From assembly GCA_902588515.1 (NCBI GenBank), contig CACIPP010000005.1, positions 1 through 48,036 of the forward strand: 48,036 nt of DNA. The letters run 5' to 3'. This DNA is from GCA-002704185 sp902588515. Lineage in GTDB: Bacteria > Pseudomonadota > Alphaproteobacteria > Pelagibacterales > Pelagibacteraceae. The position numbers and the translations under genes were made by a program. Below, in pieces: positions 32,111 through 41,781 of the stretch (the first letter of the stretch is position 1; each line of letters opens with the position of its first letter). Under the pieces are notes generated by a model. It ran no database searches. It was not told where the DNA came from and saw only the letters and a program-made list of their open reading frames with translations.

Positions 32111-33456
32111 ATAATATTAATTTAAAAAAAATAAAAAATATTAAGTTCTGTATTGATAGCCGAGAGCTTAAAAGGTCTAGTATATTTTTTTGTTTAAAAG
32201 GAAAAAAAACAGATGGTCATAACTTTGTAAATAAATATATCAAAAAAAATTGCAAATTTTATGTTAAAAAGGAATTCAAATTAAGAAAAGAAAATAGACG
32301 TTTTGAGTACAAATTAATAAGAACGTCATCACCATTAAAATCACTGAACAATTTAGCACGATTAAGAAGAGACCGACTCTCGAATTTAATAATAGGAATT
32401 ACTGGGAGTTGTGGCAAAACTACCGTAAAAGAAATGTTATATTTTTTCTTATCACATTTTGCAAATACATATAAATCACCAAAATCATATAATAACAATA
32501 TTGGTTTGCCTTTAAGTATTTTAAATCAACCAATAAACTCAAAATATGGCGTATACGAGCTTGGAATGAATAAGATCGGTGAAATAGATTATCTTTCTAA
32601 GATATTAAAACCTCAAGTTGGGGTAATTACAAATATTGCTCCGGCTCACATTGGAAAATTGAAAAGTTTAAATAATATATTTAAAGCGAAGTCGGAATTA
32701 ATCGCTAATATACAAAAAGGGGGACATATTATCTTAAACTCTGATTGTAAATACTTTAAAAAATTAAAAAAAATTGCAAAAAAAAATAAAGTTAAAATAA
32801 TTACTTTTGGTTTAGAAACAAAATCAAATTACTTTTTAAAAAAGTTTCATAATGGTTATTGTTATATCAAATGCAATAACAATATAGTAAAATTTCGTCT
32901 AAAAAATTTTTCTTCAGCATATATTTATAATATTCTAATCGCATTAGCTGTCATAAATTTACTAAATTTAAATATAAAAAAAATAATTAAAAAATTTAAT
33001 AATTTTAAAGAAATTAAAGGAAGGGGTAATTTAGTAAAAGTCAAAAATAAAAATAAAAAATTCAGTATAATTGATGACAGTTACAATTCGAATCCTTTAT
33101 CTATTAAGCATTCTATTCAAAGATTAAATAAAATGGATGATAAAAAGTTTAAAAATAAAGTTATTATTTTAAGTGAAATGTTAGAATTAGGAAAGTATTC
33201 TAATAAATACCATTTAGAATTGTCCAAAATTATTAATAAATCTACAGTAGAAAAAGTCCACTGCATTGGAACTAAAACTAGAATCACACATAAAAACCTT
33301 TCAATAAAAAAAAGAGGAAGGTTCTTTAAAAACATAAATGAATTTGAGAATAATTTAGATAAACTTTTTGTAGATAAATATTTATATTTGTTTAAAGGTT
33401 CTAATAGTACTGGTTTAAATAAAGTTTTATCAAAAAGGATTTATAATGTTAAATAA
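32107..33456 (+). CDS. murF: UDP-MurNAc-tripeptide--D-Ala-D-Ala ligase
   Basis: MurF attaches D-Ala-D-Ala to the tripeptide precursor. The 449-residue protein has the start DSRELKRSSIFFCLKG, the P-loop IGITGSCGKTTVKEML, YNNNIGLPLSILN, YELGMNKIGEIDYLSKI, a central ITNIAPAHIGKL and IIDDSYNSNPLSIKHSIQRL. These are specific for MurF within the Mur ligases. It is one of the most lysine-rich proteins in the window, reflecting A/T pressure. It overlaps murE by 4 bp and mraY by 11 bp, and gets its dipeptide from Ddl, encoded downstream. Confidence 0.96.
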   Translation: MNNINLKKIKNIKFCIDSRELKRSSIFFCLKGKKTDGHNFVNKYIKKNCKFYVKKEFKLRKENRRFEYKLIRTSSPLKSLNNLARLRRDRLSNLIIGITGSCGKTTVKEMLYFFLSHFANTYKSPKSYNNNIGLPLSILNQPINSKYGVYELGMNKIGEIDYLSKILKPQVGVITNIAPAHIGKLKSLNNIFKAKSELIANIQKGGHIILNSDCKYFKKLKKIAKKNKVKIITFGLETKSNYFLKKFHNGYCYIKCNNNIVKFRLKNFSSAYIYNILIALAVINLLNLNIKKIIKKFNNFKEIKGRGNLVKVKNKNKKFSIIDDSYNSNPLSIKHSIQRLNKMDDKKFKNKVIILSEMLELGKYSNKYHLELSKIINKSTVEKVHCIGTKTRITHKNLSIKKRGRFFKNINEFENNLDKLFVDKYLYLFKGSNSTGLNKVLSKRIYNVK

Positions 33457-34534
33457 TTTGTTTTTATCTCTATCAGATAGTTATTCATTTTTGAATGTTT
33501 TTAGTTATATTACTTTTAGAACAGGTATTGCAATATTCACGTCTTTAATTTTTGTATTATATTTTGGAAGACCTTTTATAAATTACTTAAAATCATCACC
33601 GCACTTTGATCAACCAATTAGAAATGATGGTCCAATTTCACATATTCTAAAAAAAAGTGGTACTCCGACATTTGGTGGTATACTAATTATTTTTGGAATT
33701 GTTTTTTCTACTCTTCTGTGGGCAGATATAGAAAATATTTATGTTTTAATTTCAATATTTGCTGCCTTGTCTTTTGCGTTAATAGGTTTTGTTGATGATT
33801 TTCTTAAAATTAAAAGAAAAAACTCTAAAGGTATTAATGCCTATATAAAAATTATTTTACAAATACTTTTTAGTTTTATGATTTTTTATTTAATATCTAT
33901 CTCGATGAGTCCAGATATCAGATACTTTTTCAGTATGCCTTTTTATAAAAATCTTGTTTTTGATATTGGGTATTTTTATATTCCATTTGCAATTTTAGTA
34001 ATTGTTGGCTCTTCCAACGCAGTAAATTTAACCGATGGGCTTGATGGATTAGCTACAGTTCCAGTTATATTAGTAACTTTAACATTTATATTTATTACAT
34101 ATTTAGTCGGTAATGTTATTTTTGCAGATTATCTAAAGTTGATAAATATAAAAAATGTCTCTGAAGTATGTATTGTACTAGGAGCTACAGTGGGAGCTTG
34201 TCTAGGATTCTTATGGTATAATGCGCCGCCAGCAAAGATATTTATGGGTGACACTGGATCATTAGCTTTAGGTGGTTTATTAGGATCGGTAAGTCTCATA
34301 ACAAAACATGAAATAGCTCTTTTTATTGCCGGGGGTCTTTTTGTGTTGGAGGCATGTTCAGTGATTATTCAAGTTTTATCATTCAAGCTTTTTGGCAAAA
34401 GAGTTTTTAAAATGGCCCCATTGCATCATCACTTTGAAAAAAAGGGATGGGCTGAGTCAACAATAGTTATAAGATTTTGGATTATATCGATAATATTGGT
34501 TTTATTAGCATTATCGACGCTTAAATTAAGATAA
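33446..34534 (+). CDS. mraY: Phospho-MurNAc-pentapeptide translocase
   Basis: MraY transfers phospho-MurNAc-pentapeptide to undecaprenyl phosphate, making lipid I in the inner membrane. The 362-residue protein has ten hydrophobic helices and all catalytic motifs: KKSGTPTFGGILI, the Asp pair in LIGFVDDFLKI, SSNAVNLTDGLDGLA, KIFMGDTGSLALGG, and the histidine cluster APLHHHFEKKGW. The length matches the family. It overlaps murF by 11 bp and is followed by murD after one base. Confidence 0.98.
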   Translation: MLNNLFLSLSDSYSFLNVFSYITFRTGIAIFTSLIFVLYFGRPFINYLKSSPHFDQPIRNDGPISHILKKSGTPTFGGILIIFGIVFSTLLWADIENIYVLISIFAALSFALIGFVDDFLKIKRKNSKGINAYIKIILQILFSFMIFYLISISMSPDIRYFFSMPFYKNLVFDIGYFYIPFAILVIVGSSNAVNLTDGLDGLATVPVILVTLTFIFITYLVGNVIFADYLKLINIKNVSEVCIVLGATVGACLGFLWYNAPPAKIFMGDTGSLALGGLLGSVSLITKHEIALFIAGGLFVLEACSVIIQVLSFKLFGKRVFKMAPLHHHFEKKGWAESTIVIRFWIISIILVLLALSTLKLR

Positions 34535-34535
34535 A

Positions 34536-35762
34536 ATGATAAACATTCATCAGTTGAATTCAAAGAAAATTTTAATTTATGGTTATGGCAAAACAGGCAA
34601 ATCTTTATTTAGTTTTTTTAAAAAAAAGTTGAATTCTAAAGTAAAAGTATTTGATGATAATTTAATTATAAATAAAAAATACGCAATAAAGAATCTAGCT
34701 AACTTTAATGCTGATTATATTTTTTTAAGTCCAGGAATTAATATATATAATAATAAATACACAAAATATCTTAAACAAAATAAAAAAAAAATTTTCACAG
34801 ATATTGATTTGTTTTGTTCACTATTAGATAAGACCAATAAGGTAATAGGAGTAACTGGTACAAATGGAAAATCAACGTATTGCAAAATTTTAAATTATAT
34901 TTTAAAAAAAAATAACATTAAAAGCAAAATAGTAGGAAATTTTGGATTGCCGGTTTTAAACAATATAAAAGTAAAAAACTGTGTATTTATTATAGAACTT
35001 TCATCTTACCAATTAGATTATTCTAATCATATCATATTAGATAAAGCAATAATATTAAATATGTCCCCAGACCATCTAGATAGACATAATACAATGTCAA
35101 ATTATGTAAAAACTAAATTTAGAATTTTTGGATTTTTAAAACAAAAAAATTATATAAATGGAGTGGCTAATAATTTAAATTCAAATTCAGTTTACAAAAA
35201 AAAAGCAAATAAAACTATTGATATAGGTAAATTTAATAAGGATATTTGCCATAATAAAAGATTTTTAAAAATATTTTTAGATAATTTTAAAATTAAAAAT
35301 TATAAATTTCCAAAAAGCAAAGTTGTTTTGCCTCATAGAAATGAAATCATAAGATATTATAAAAATTTTATTTTTATTAATGACTCAAAATCAACAAACT
35401 CAGCATCATTAAAATATTCCTTATCAAAATATAATAATATAATTTTAATTTGTGGTGGATTAATTAAAAAGGGAGATAACTGGCAATTAGGTAACTTAAA
35501 AAAAAAAATAAAAACAGCTTATATAATTGGAATAGAGCCCGCAAAAATAATTTATTCAATGAAGAAACAAAAAATAAAATACTATGCAAGCATAAAGCTA
35601 TCTGAGACTATTGATATAATTAAAGAAAAATACTTAAAACATAAAACAAAAAATAAAACTAAAGTAACTATTTTATTTAGCCCAGGTACATCCTCATATG
35701 ATCAATATAAAAACTTTGAAGTAAGAGGAAATCATTTTAAGAAATTAATCAATGCTATTTAG
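34536..35762 (+). CDS. murD: UDP-MurNAc-L-alanine--D-glutamate ligase
   Basis: MurD adds D-glutamate to UDP-MurNAc-L-Ala. The 408-residue protein is shorter than E. coli MurD (438) but complete. It has an N-terminal Rossmann part (KKILIYGYGKTGKSLFSFF, FLSPGINIYN), the P-loop VIGVTGTNGKSTYCKIL, IIELSSYQLDYS, LNMSPDHLDRHNTMSNYVKT, FINDSKSTNSASLKYSL, LICGGLIKKGDNW and the C-terminal SPGTSSYDQYKNFEVRG. These motifs distinguish MurD from MurC/E/F. It overlaps ftsW by 11 bp. Confidence 0.96.
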   Translation: MINIHQLNSKKILIYGYGKTGKSLFSFFKKKLNSKVKVFDDNLIINKKYAIKNLANFNADYIFLSPGINIYNNKYTKYLKQNKKKIFTDIDLFCSLLDKTNKVIGVTGTNGKSTYCKILNYILKKNNIKSKIVGNFGLPVLNNIKVKNCVFIIELSSYQLDYSNHIILDKAIILNMSPDHLDRHNTMSNYVKTKFRIFGFLKQKNYINGVANNLNSNSVYKKKANKTIDIGKFNKDICHNKRFLKIFLDNFKIKNYKFPKSKVVLPHRNEIIRYYKNFIFINDSKSTNSASLKYSLSKYNNIILICGGLIKKGDNWQLGNLKKKIKTAYIIGIEPAKIIYSMKKQKIKYYASIKLSETIDIIKEKYLKHKTKNKTKVTILFSPGTSSYDQYKNFEVRGNHFKKLINAI

Positions 35763-36861
35763 TAGATATAATTCGAATTATTTTGCTTTGTGGTGGAGAA
35801 GTTTAGATAAGCCTTTATTACTTGCAATATGTATTTTGTTGCTGGGTAGTATTGTATTTTCTTATCTATCAACTTTAGGATTTGCTTCGAATAAAATATT
35901 TAATGATAGTACTATATTATTTAAAAAACATATATTTTTCATGATAATTGGTTTTTTTTCGTTGATTTTTTTTTCATTATTAAATGATTTATTCTTAAAA
36001 AAAAATTGTTATATTTTTTTTTCTGTATCTTTAATTTTGTTATTTGCAGTGTATTTTGTTGGTATTGAAGTTAAAGGTGCAAAAAGATGGCTTGAATTTT
36101 TTGGTTATCGAATACAACCAGTTGAATTTGTTAAACCTTTTTTTGTTATTTATATTTCTAGTTTTATTTTTAAACATGATGTTAAAAAAATTAATTATTT
36201 AACTACAGGAATAATAACTTTTTTTTTAATATTTTTGCTCATATCTCAACCAGATTACAGCCAATCTTTAATCATATTATGTACTTGGTTTATTATAATT
36301 TTTATATCTGGAATTAGTTTATTATTGATATTTCTAATTTCAGTATTTTCGATAATTTTCATGATTACCATTCTTTTTATGTTTAAGGAAAAATTTATTT
36401 ATATTTTTAATAGGTTGGATTTATGGCTTAACTCCTCGGCAACTAATTTTCAGTCAGAAAAAGCTTTGAATGCAATTAAAAATGGTGGTTTTTTTGGTCA
36501 AGGCATAGGTGAGGGTAATTTAAAATATTCAGTACCAGAGGCTCATACAGATTATGTGTTAGCAATTATTGCTGAAGAGTTTGGAATAATTGCTATTTTT
36601 TTAATAATCTTAGCTTTATTATTTATCGCTTTAAGAGTTTTTTCAAATTCCCAGAAAATGACAGATAATTTTAAAAAAACTTCATTAATTGGCTTAATAA
36701 GTTTGATATTACTACAATCATTAATCAATCTTGGTGTAACAATAAATATACTACCAACCACAGGAATGACGTTTCCACTTTTCAGTTATGGTGGTTCGTC
36801 TCTTATAAGTTCATTGATAATATATGGATTAATTCTTAATTTAACTAGAAAAAGATTATGA
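35752..36861 (+). CDS. ftsW: Septal peptidoglycan glycosyltransferase FtsW (SEDS family)
   Basis: FtsW polymerises lipid II into glycan strands at the septum together with FtsI. The 369-residue protein has about ten membrane helices and the SEDS hallmarks KGAKRWLEFFGYRIQPVEFV, the catalytic-site Asp in LLISQPDYSQSLII, AHTDYVLAIIAEEFG, and PTTGMTFPLFSYGGSSLI. Position between murD and murG marks it as FtsW and not RodA. It overlaps murD by 11 bp and murG by 4 bp. Confidence 0.97.
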   Translation: MLFSRYNSNYFALWWRSLDKPLLLAICILLLGSIVFSYLSTLGFASNKIFNDSTILFKKHIFFMIIGFFSLIFFSLLNDLFLKKNCYIFFSVSLILLFAVYFVGIEVKGAKRWLEFFGYRIQPVEFVKPFFVIYISSFIFKHDVKKINYLTTGIITFFLIFLLISQPDYSQSLIILCTWFIIIFISGISLLLIFLISVFSIIFMITILFMFKEKFIYIFNRLDLWLNSSATNFQSEKALNAIKNGGFFGQGIGEGNLKYSVPEAHTDYVLAIIAEEFGIIAIFLIILALLFIALRVFSNSQKMTDNFKKTSLIGLISLILLQSLINLGVTINILPTTGMTFPLFSYGGSSLISSLIIYGLILNLTRKRL

Positions 36862-37940
36862 AAAAAATTATTTTATCCGCAGGGGGCACCGGGGGCCATG
36901 TGTTTCCTATGGTTGCTTTATACGAAGGTTTAAAGCAAGAACACCACGAGATAATGTTAATTACAGATACTAGGGTAGAAAAATATATAAACAATCTTAA
37001 TATAAAATTTAAATTAGTCGATGCAGCAAGTCCATTTGGAAAAAAAAATTTTATTTATGGTATTTTTACTATTTCAAAAATAACTAAATCTATATTTCAA
37101 TCATATAAAATTCTTAAAAAATTTAAACCAGACTTAGTTATCGGTTGTGGAGGCTATGTCTCATTTTCAGTTCTAATTGCAAGCAAGCTATTAGGTATTA
37201 AAATAATATTATATGAAACAAATTCTGTGTTGGGAAGAGTAAATAAAATCTTTTCAAAATATTCTTCGAAAATTATCACTGGATATAAAGATCCTATTAA
37301 ATTAAATAAAAAATATATCGATAAAACATTTTATGTAGGTCAGCTAATCAGAAAAAATATTTTGTCTATTAATATTGATTTAAGCAAAATAAAAAAAGAT
37401 AAAATTAATTTATTGGTTTTAGGTGGAAGCCAAGGTGCAAATATTTTTTCAAAATTACTACCTAAAATATTAAAAAAGCTTTTAATGAAAAATATATCGA
37501 TACACGTTTTTCATCAAAGTAATAATAAAGATGTGAATTATATTACGGAAGAATACAAAAAAATTCAAAATGTTAAAGATTTTTCTTTTGACGTATTTAC
37601 TTTTGAGCCTGATATTCAAAAGTATTATAAATTATCCAATCTAGCAATTTGTAGATCTGGCTCTTCAACATTGTCAGAACTTTGTGCTATTCAATTACCC
37701 TTTATTGCCATCCCTTTGCCATCATCTTTGGATAATCACCAGCATTTTAATGCTAAATTTTATGTCGATAATGATTGTGGATGGTTAATTAAACAAGACA
37801 ATGATTTGGAAAATAATTTATACAATAAATTAAATTATATTTTTCAAAATTATAATGAAGAAATACCTAAAAAGATGAAAAATTTAGAAAAAATAATAAA
37901 AAAAAAAACTTTAGAAAATTTTCTTAAATTAATAAATTAA
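36858..37940 (+). CDS. murG: Lipid II-forming N-acetylglucosaminyltransferase
   Basis: MurG adds GlcNAc from UDP-GlcNAc to lipid I, giving lipid II, on the cytoplasmic face of the inner membrane. The 360-residue GT-B enzyme has the N-terminal glycine loop SAGGTGGHVFPMVAL, VIGCGGYVSFSV, YETNSVLGRVNKIFSKYS, VLGGSQGANIFSKLLP, and the donor site CRSGSSTLSELCAIQLPFIA with IPLPSSLDNHQHFNAKF. Length is standard. It overlaps ftsW by 4 bp and lies 4 bp before murC. Confidence 0.97.
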   Translation: MKKIILSAGGTGGHVFPMVALYEGLKQEHHEIMLITDTRVEKYINNLNIKFKLVDAASPFGKKNFIYGIFTISKITKSIFQSYKILKKFKPDLVIGCGGYVSFSVLIASKLLGIKIILYETNSVLGRVNKIFSKYSSKIITGYKDPIKLNKKYIDKTFYVGQLIRKNILSINIDLSKIKKDKINLLVLGGSQGANIFSKLLPKILKKLLMKNISIHVFHQSNNKDVNYITEEYKKIQNVKDFSFDVFTFEPDIQKYYKLSNLAICRSGSSTLSELCAIQLPFIAIPLPSSLDNHQHFNAKFYVDNDCGWLIKQDNDLENNLYNKLNYIFQNYNEEIPKKMKNLEKIIKKKTLENFLKLIN

Positions 37941-37944
37941 ATAT

Positions 37945-39360
37945 ATGCAAATAAATATAAATAAAAATGACGTTGTTCACTTTGTAGGAATTGGTGGTAT
38001 TGGGATGAGTGGTATTGCACTAATAATGAAAAGTTTAGGCTACACCGTTCAAGGAAGTGATTTATCAAAAAGTAAAAATACAGAGAGGTTAAAGAAAAAA
38101 AAAATTAAAATTTTCTATAATCATAGTTATTCCAACGTTAAAAAAGCAAAAATTATAGTAATATCATCTGCAATAACAAATAAAAATAAAGAATTATTAT
38201 TCGCAAAAAAAAAAAATATTTTAATAATTAAGAGAGCAGATATGTTAGCGCATTTGCTATCTTTAAAAAAAAATATTATTATTTCTGGTTCACATGGCAA
38301 AACAACAATTACATCTTTAGTTTCAACAATATTAAATAACTCCAAGTATAATCCAACAATTGTCAATGGTGGAATTTTAAATTCAATTGATGCCAATGCG
38401 AGAGTTGGTAAGGATGATTGGGCAGTAGTTGAGGCAGACGAGTCGGATGGAAGTTTTTTAAAATTTAAAAAGCTATATTCTATTACGAGTAATATTGACT
38501 ACGAGCATATGGATTATTATAAAAACATTAAAAATCTTCACCAAAATTTTGAAAAATTTATTAATACCACTACTTTACTTGGAAAAGCTATAGTTTGTTC
38601 AGATGATAAAAAATTAAAAAAAATAGCAGAAAAAAATATAAATAAGAATGTATTGACTTATGGTTTTAATAATAAAGCAGACTTTAGAATTCTTAATTCT
38701 CAAAATACGAATATGGGAATGAAATTTGATCTGAAATTACAACAAAAGAAAAAAAAAATTACTTTAAAAAATTTTTACATAAATCTAATAGGTAAACACA
38801 ATGTCTTAAACGCAACTGCAAGTATTGCATTGGCATTATCTATTGGAATTAATCAAAAGGTTATTAAACAATCTTTAAAAGAATTTAAAGGTGTACAAAG
38901 AAGGATGACTCAATTAATGAATTTTAATAATAAATTGTTTTATGATGATTATGCTCATCACCCAACGGAAATAACTGCAGTATTAAAAGCATGCAGAACT
39001 AATTTTAGTAAAAGAAAAATTATATCAATTTTTCAACCTCATAGATATTCACGATTGAAATACTTGTATAATAAATTTGCAAAAAGCTTTTATAGTTCAG
39101 ATGTTGTTTTGCTTTGTCCAATATACTCAGCTGGAGAAAAAAAAAATAACATAAGCCAATATCAACTTGGAAAAGATATAATAAAAAATTCAAAAACAGA
39201 GGTTATATTAGTAAAAAATGAGTTAGAGATAGAAAAATTTCTAAAAAAAAATTTAGTAAATAATGAAATTGTTATAGGAATGGGAGCAGGTTCAATTAGT
39301 ATGTGGATGAAAAAAATATCTGTGAACTATAAGAAATATGTTGCAAAAAACAAAAAATAA
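37945..39360 (+). CDS. murC: UDP-N-acetylmuramate--L-alanine ligase
   Basis: MurC joins L-alanine to UDP-MurNAc, the first peptide-forming step. The 471-residue protein opens VHFVGIGGIGMSGIALIMKS, then QGSDLSKSKNTERL, the P-loop ISGSHGKTTITSLVST, EADESDGSFLKF, SNIDYEHMDYYKN, GVQRRMTQL, YDDYAHHPTEITAVLKA and FQPHRYSRLKYL. These are diagnostic for MurC. It is separated from murG by 4 bp and overlaps murB by 23 bp if the upstream murB start is used. Confidence 0.97.
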   Translation: MQININKNDVVHFVGIGGIGMSGIALIMKSLGYTVQGSDLSKSKNTERLKKKKIKIFYNHSYSNVKKAKIIVISSAITNKNKELLFAKKKNILIIKRADMLAHLLSLKKNIIISGSHGKTTITSLVSTILNNSKYNPTIVNGGILNSIDANARVGKDDWAVVEADESDGSFLKFKKLYSITSNIDYEHMDYYKNIKNLHQNFEKFINTTTLLGKAIVCSDDKKLKKIAEKNINKNVLTYGFNNKADFRILNSQNTNMGMKFDLKLQQKKKKITLKNFYINLIGKHNVLNATASIALALSIGINQKVIKQSLKEFKGVQRRMTQLMNFNNKLFYDDYAHHPTEITAVLKACRTNFSKRKIISIFQPHRYSRLKYLYNKFAKSFYSSDVVLLCPIYSAGEKKNNISQYQLGKDIIKNSKTEVILVKNELEIEKFLKKNLVNNEIVIGMGAGSISMWMKKISVNYKKYVAKNKK

Positions 39361-40216
39361 AAAAATTATGGATCTTAAAAAAAACTGCTGGATTGGCACT
39401 GGCGGTATTGCAAGCAACACTTTTTTTCCTGAAGATGAAAAAGATTTACTTAACTACCTAAAAATAAAAAATAATAAAAAATTTTTTGTTTTAGGAAATG
39501 GATCAAATATTCTTTTTAGAGACAATGGATACTCGGGAAAAATTATTAAATTAGGGAAGGGGTTTAGAGGAATAAATTTTACGCAAGATAAAAAGCATTT
39601 AATCTGTGGCGCAGCAACTTTAAAAAAAGAATTAAGCAATTTTGCATTAAAAAACAATATTTCAGGTTTTGAGTTTTTGTCATGCATTCCTGGAAATTTA
39701 GCAGGAGGTGTTAAAATGAATGCTGGCTGTTTTGATCATAGCTTCTCGGAAATAGTTTCTAAAGTAATTGGATATAAATTTAACGGGATAAAAAAGACAA
39801 TCTCTGCAAACAAAATTAAATTTAGATATCGAAGAACAAACATACCTAATGATTTTGTAATAACTAACATTATTTTCAAAATAAAAAAAAATAATTATGA
39901 TGAAATTAAAAATAAGATGGATTTATATGTCGAAAAAAAAAGTATTTCACAACCGGAAAAAATAAAAACAAGTGGAAGTACTTTTAAAAATCCGTCAAAC
40001 AAATTAAAGGCTTGGACTTTGATTAAAGGTGCAGGTTGTGATAAATTAAACTTTGCAGGAGCTAAATTTTCAGCAAAGCATTCAAATTTTTTAGATAATT
40101 CATCAAATGCTTCGTCAAAAAATATAGAAAAATTAATTTCTTTAACAATTGAAAAAGTAAAAAAAAAATATGATATAAAATTAAATTTAGAAATACAGGT
40201 AGTTGGTGATAAATAA
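39338..40216 (+). CDS. murB: UDP-N-acetylenolpyruvoylglucosamine reductase
   Basis: MurB is the FAD enzyme that reduces UDP-GlcNAc-enolpyruvate to UDP-MurNAc. The 292-residue protein has FVLGNGSNILFRDNGYSG, SGFEFLSCIPGNLAGGVKMN followed by AGCFDHSF (FAD-binding), FRYRRTNIP, and the catalytic serine in SGSTFKNPSN near residue 221. The start is uncertain: ATG 39338 overlaps murC by 23 bp, while ATG 39368 begins 7 bp after murC and leaves only six residues before the conserved CWIGTGG strand. Neither has a Shine-Dalgarno. It overlaps ddl by 14 bp. Confidence 0.95.
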   Translation: MLQKTKNKKIMDLKKNCWIGTGGIASNTFFPEDEKDLLNYLKIKNNKKFFVLGNGSNILFRDNGYSGKIIKLGKGFRGINFTQDKKHLICGAATLKKELSNFALKNNISGFEFLSCIPGNLAGGVKMNAGCFDHSFSEIVSKVIGYKFNGIKKTISANKIKFRYRRTNIPNDFVITNIIFKIKKNNYDEIKNKMDLYVEKKSISQPEKIKTSGSTFKNPSNKLKAWTLIKGAGCDKLNFAGAKFSAKHSNFLDNSSNASSKNIEKLISLTIEKVKKKYDIKLNLEIQVVGDK

Positions 40217-41120
40217 AAAAAAAATTTTAATTGTCTATGGCGGTATTTCAAAAGAGAGAGAAATTAGTAAACAAACAGGTCAAGCTTGTTTCAAGGCGCT
40301 ATTAAAAGAAGGGCTGAATTTATCAAAATGTGATTTAAAAAGCAATTTTAAGAAAACAATAAAATCCTATAATCCAGACATAATATTAAATTGCTTACAT
40401 GGCGAATTTGGTGAAGATGGTAAAGCTCAATCTATTTTTGAAAATCTAAAAATCCCTTATACGCATTCTGGTCCAAAATCCTCAAAAATTGCTATGAATA
40501 AAATATTATCAAAGCAAATTTTTAATAAAAATAAAATTTTAACTCCTGACTATAAAATTATAAAAAAAATTAACGATTTAAAAAACTATATTTCACAACA
40601 AAAATTTGTAATCAAACCAATTAATGAGGGTTCTAGCGTTGGTGTCTCAATATTTGATAAATTAAATACAGTTAATAAAAAAAAAATATTTAGTTTAATT
40701 AAAAAGTATAAGGTTTTATTGCAAGAAGAATATATAGAAGGCAAAGAAGTACAAGCAGCGGTTTTGGTAAAAAAATCTATTGGCGCTATTGAAATTAAGC
40801 CTAAAAGAAAATTTTATGATTATAAAGCTAAATATAACTCAAAAGCTAAAACTAAGCATATTATGCCAGCTAATTTAAAAAAAAACGTTTATAAAAAAGT
40901 GAACCAAATTGCATTTAAGGCTCATAAATTACTAGGCTGCAGAGGTGTAACTAGGTCAGATTTTAGAGTTAAACCAAATGGTGATATTTTCATACTTGAA
41001 GTTAATACACAGCCCGGGATGACTAAACTTTCATTAGTTCCAGAAATTGCACAACATTATGGTTTAAGTTTTACAGAATTGCTATATCGTTTACTAAAAG
41101 ATGCATCAACTAAAAGGTAA
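40203..41120 (+). CDS. ddl: D-alanine--D-alanine ligase
   Basis: Ddl makes the D-Ala-D-Ala dipeptide used by MurF. The 305-residue ATP-grasp protein has ILIVYGGISKEREIS, NCLHGEFGEDGKAQSIFENL, YTHSGPKSSKIAMNK, FVIKPINEGSSVGVSIF, GCRGVTRSDFRVKPNGDIFI and EVNTQPGMTKLSLVPEIA. The start is not ATG: the frame opens with TTG at 40203 followed at once by GTG at 40206, within the end of murB. Either could initiate by coupling. It overlaps ftsQ by 20 bp. Confidence 0.96.
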   Translation: MVINKKKILIVYGGISKEREISKQTGQACFKALLKEGLNLSKCDLKSNFKKTIKSYNPDIILNCLHGEFGEDGKAQSIFENLKIPYTHSGPKSSKIAMNKILSKQIFNKNKILTPDYKIIKKINDLKNYISQQKFVIKPINEGSSVGVSIFDKLNTVNKKKIFSLIKKYKVLLQEEYIEGKEVQAAVLVKKSIGAIEIKPKRKFYDYKAKYNSKAKTKHIMPANLKKNVYKKVNQIAFKAHKLLGCRGVTRSDFRVKPNGDIFILEVNTQPGMTKLSLVPEIAQHYGLSFTELLYRLLKDASTKR

Positions 41121-41781
41121 AAAAAAAAGAATTATAATTTTAATACTCTTATTCTTTTTTCTAACAACTTATAATTATAATAATAATATAATCTTTCCGT
41201 TCTTTAAAATTGAGCAGATTGAATTTAGCGGTGATAATTTAATTGAGGAAAATATAAAAAATCAAATAATAAAGGAATTACAAAATAAAAGTTTATTTTT
41301 TTTAAAAAAAAACAATGTTAAAGATTTACTATCAAATAGTAATTGGATTGAAAGTTTCAAAATAAAGAAATCATACCCAAATAAAATTACAATAATTTTA
41401 AATGAACTTTTACCTGTTGCATTTTACTCAAATCAAGGAAATAATTATTTGATTAATTCTGAGTACATTAATTCTAATAAAATATATAGCAATGAAAATA
41501 ATGATCTATTAAAAGTCTCAGGAAATTACAATAGTATAAAATTAAAAAAAATTTATCTTAATCTAAAATTATTTCCAGATTTAAAAAAAAAAATATACGA
41601 AATAAAATATTTAAATTCTGAAAGGTGGGATATGTTTACCCAAAAAACAAAAATACAACTTGGAAGATACAATTTTGAGAAACAATTTAAATATATTGAA
41701 ATTTTTTTAAAGGAAAATAATAATATAAAAATAATAGATATGAGAGTACAAAATAGAATGGTTATAACTAATTATGAATAA
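41101..41781 (+). CDS. ftsQ: Cell division protein FtsQ
   Basis: FtsQ links early and late division proteins from the inner membrane and binds FtsL/FtsB. The 226-residue protein has a short basic cytoplasmic tail (HQLKGKKKR), one membrane helix near 11-24, and a periplasmic POTRA domain (IEQIEFSGDNLIEENIKNQI, NSNWIESFKIKKSYPNKITI) followed by the FtsQ beta domain with the ELLPVAFYSNQGNNYLINSE segment. Sequence drift is strong, but the topology and the position before ftsA leave little doubt. It overlaps ddl by 20 bp and ftsA by 8 bp. Confidence 0.9.
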   Translation: MHQLKGKKKRIIILILLFFFLTTYNYNNNIIFPFFKIEQIEFSGDNLIEENIKNQIIKELQNKSLFFLKKNNVKDLLSNSNWIESFKIKKSYPNKITIILNELLPVAFYSNQGNNYLINSEYINSNKIYSNENNDLLKVSGNYNSIKLKKIYLNLKLFPDLKKKIYEIKYLNSERWDMFTQKTKIQLGRYNFEKQFKYIEIFLKENNNIKIIDMRVQNRMVITNYE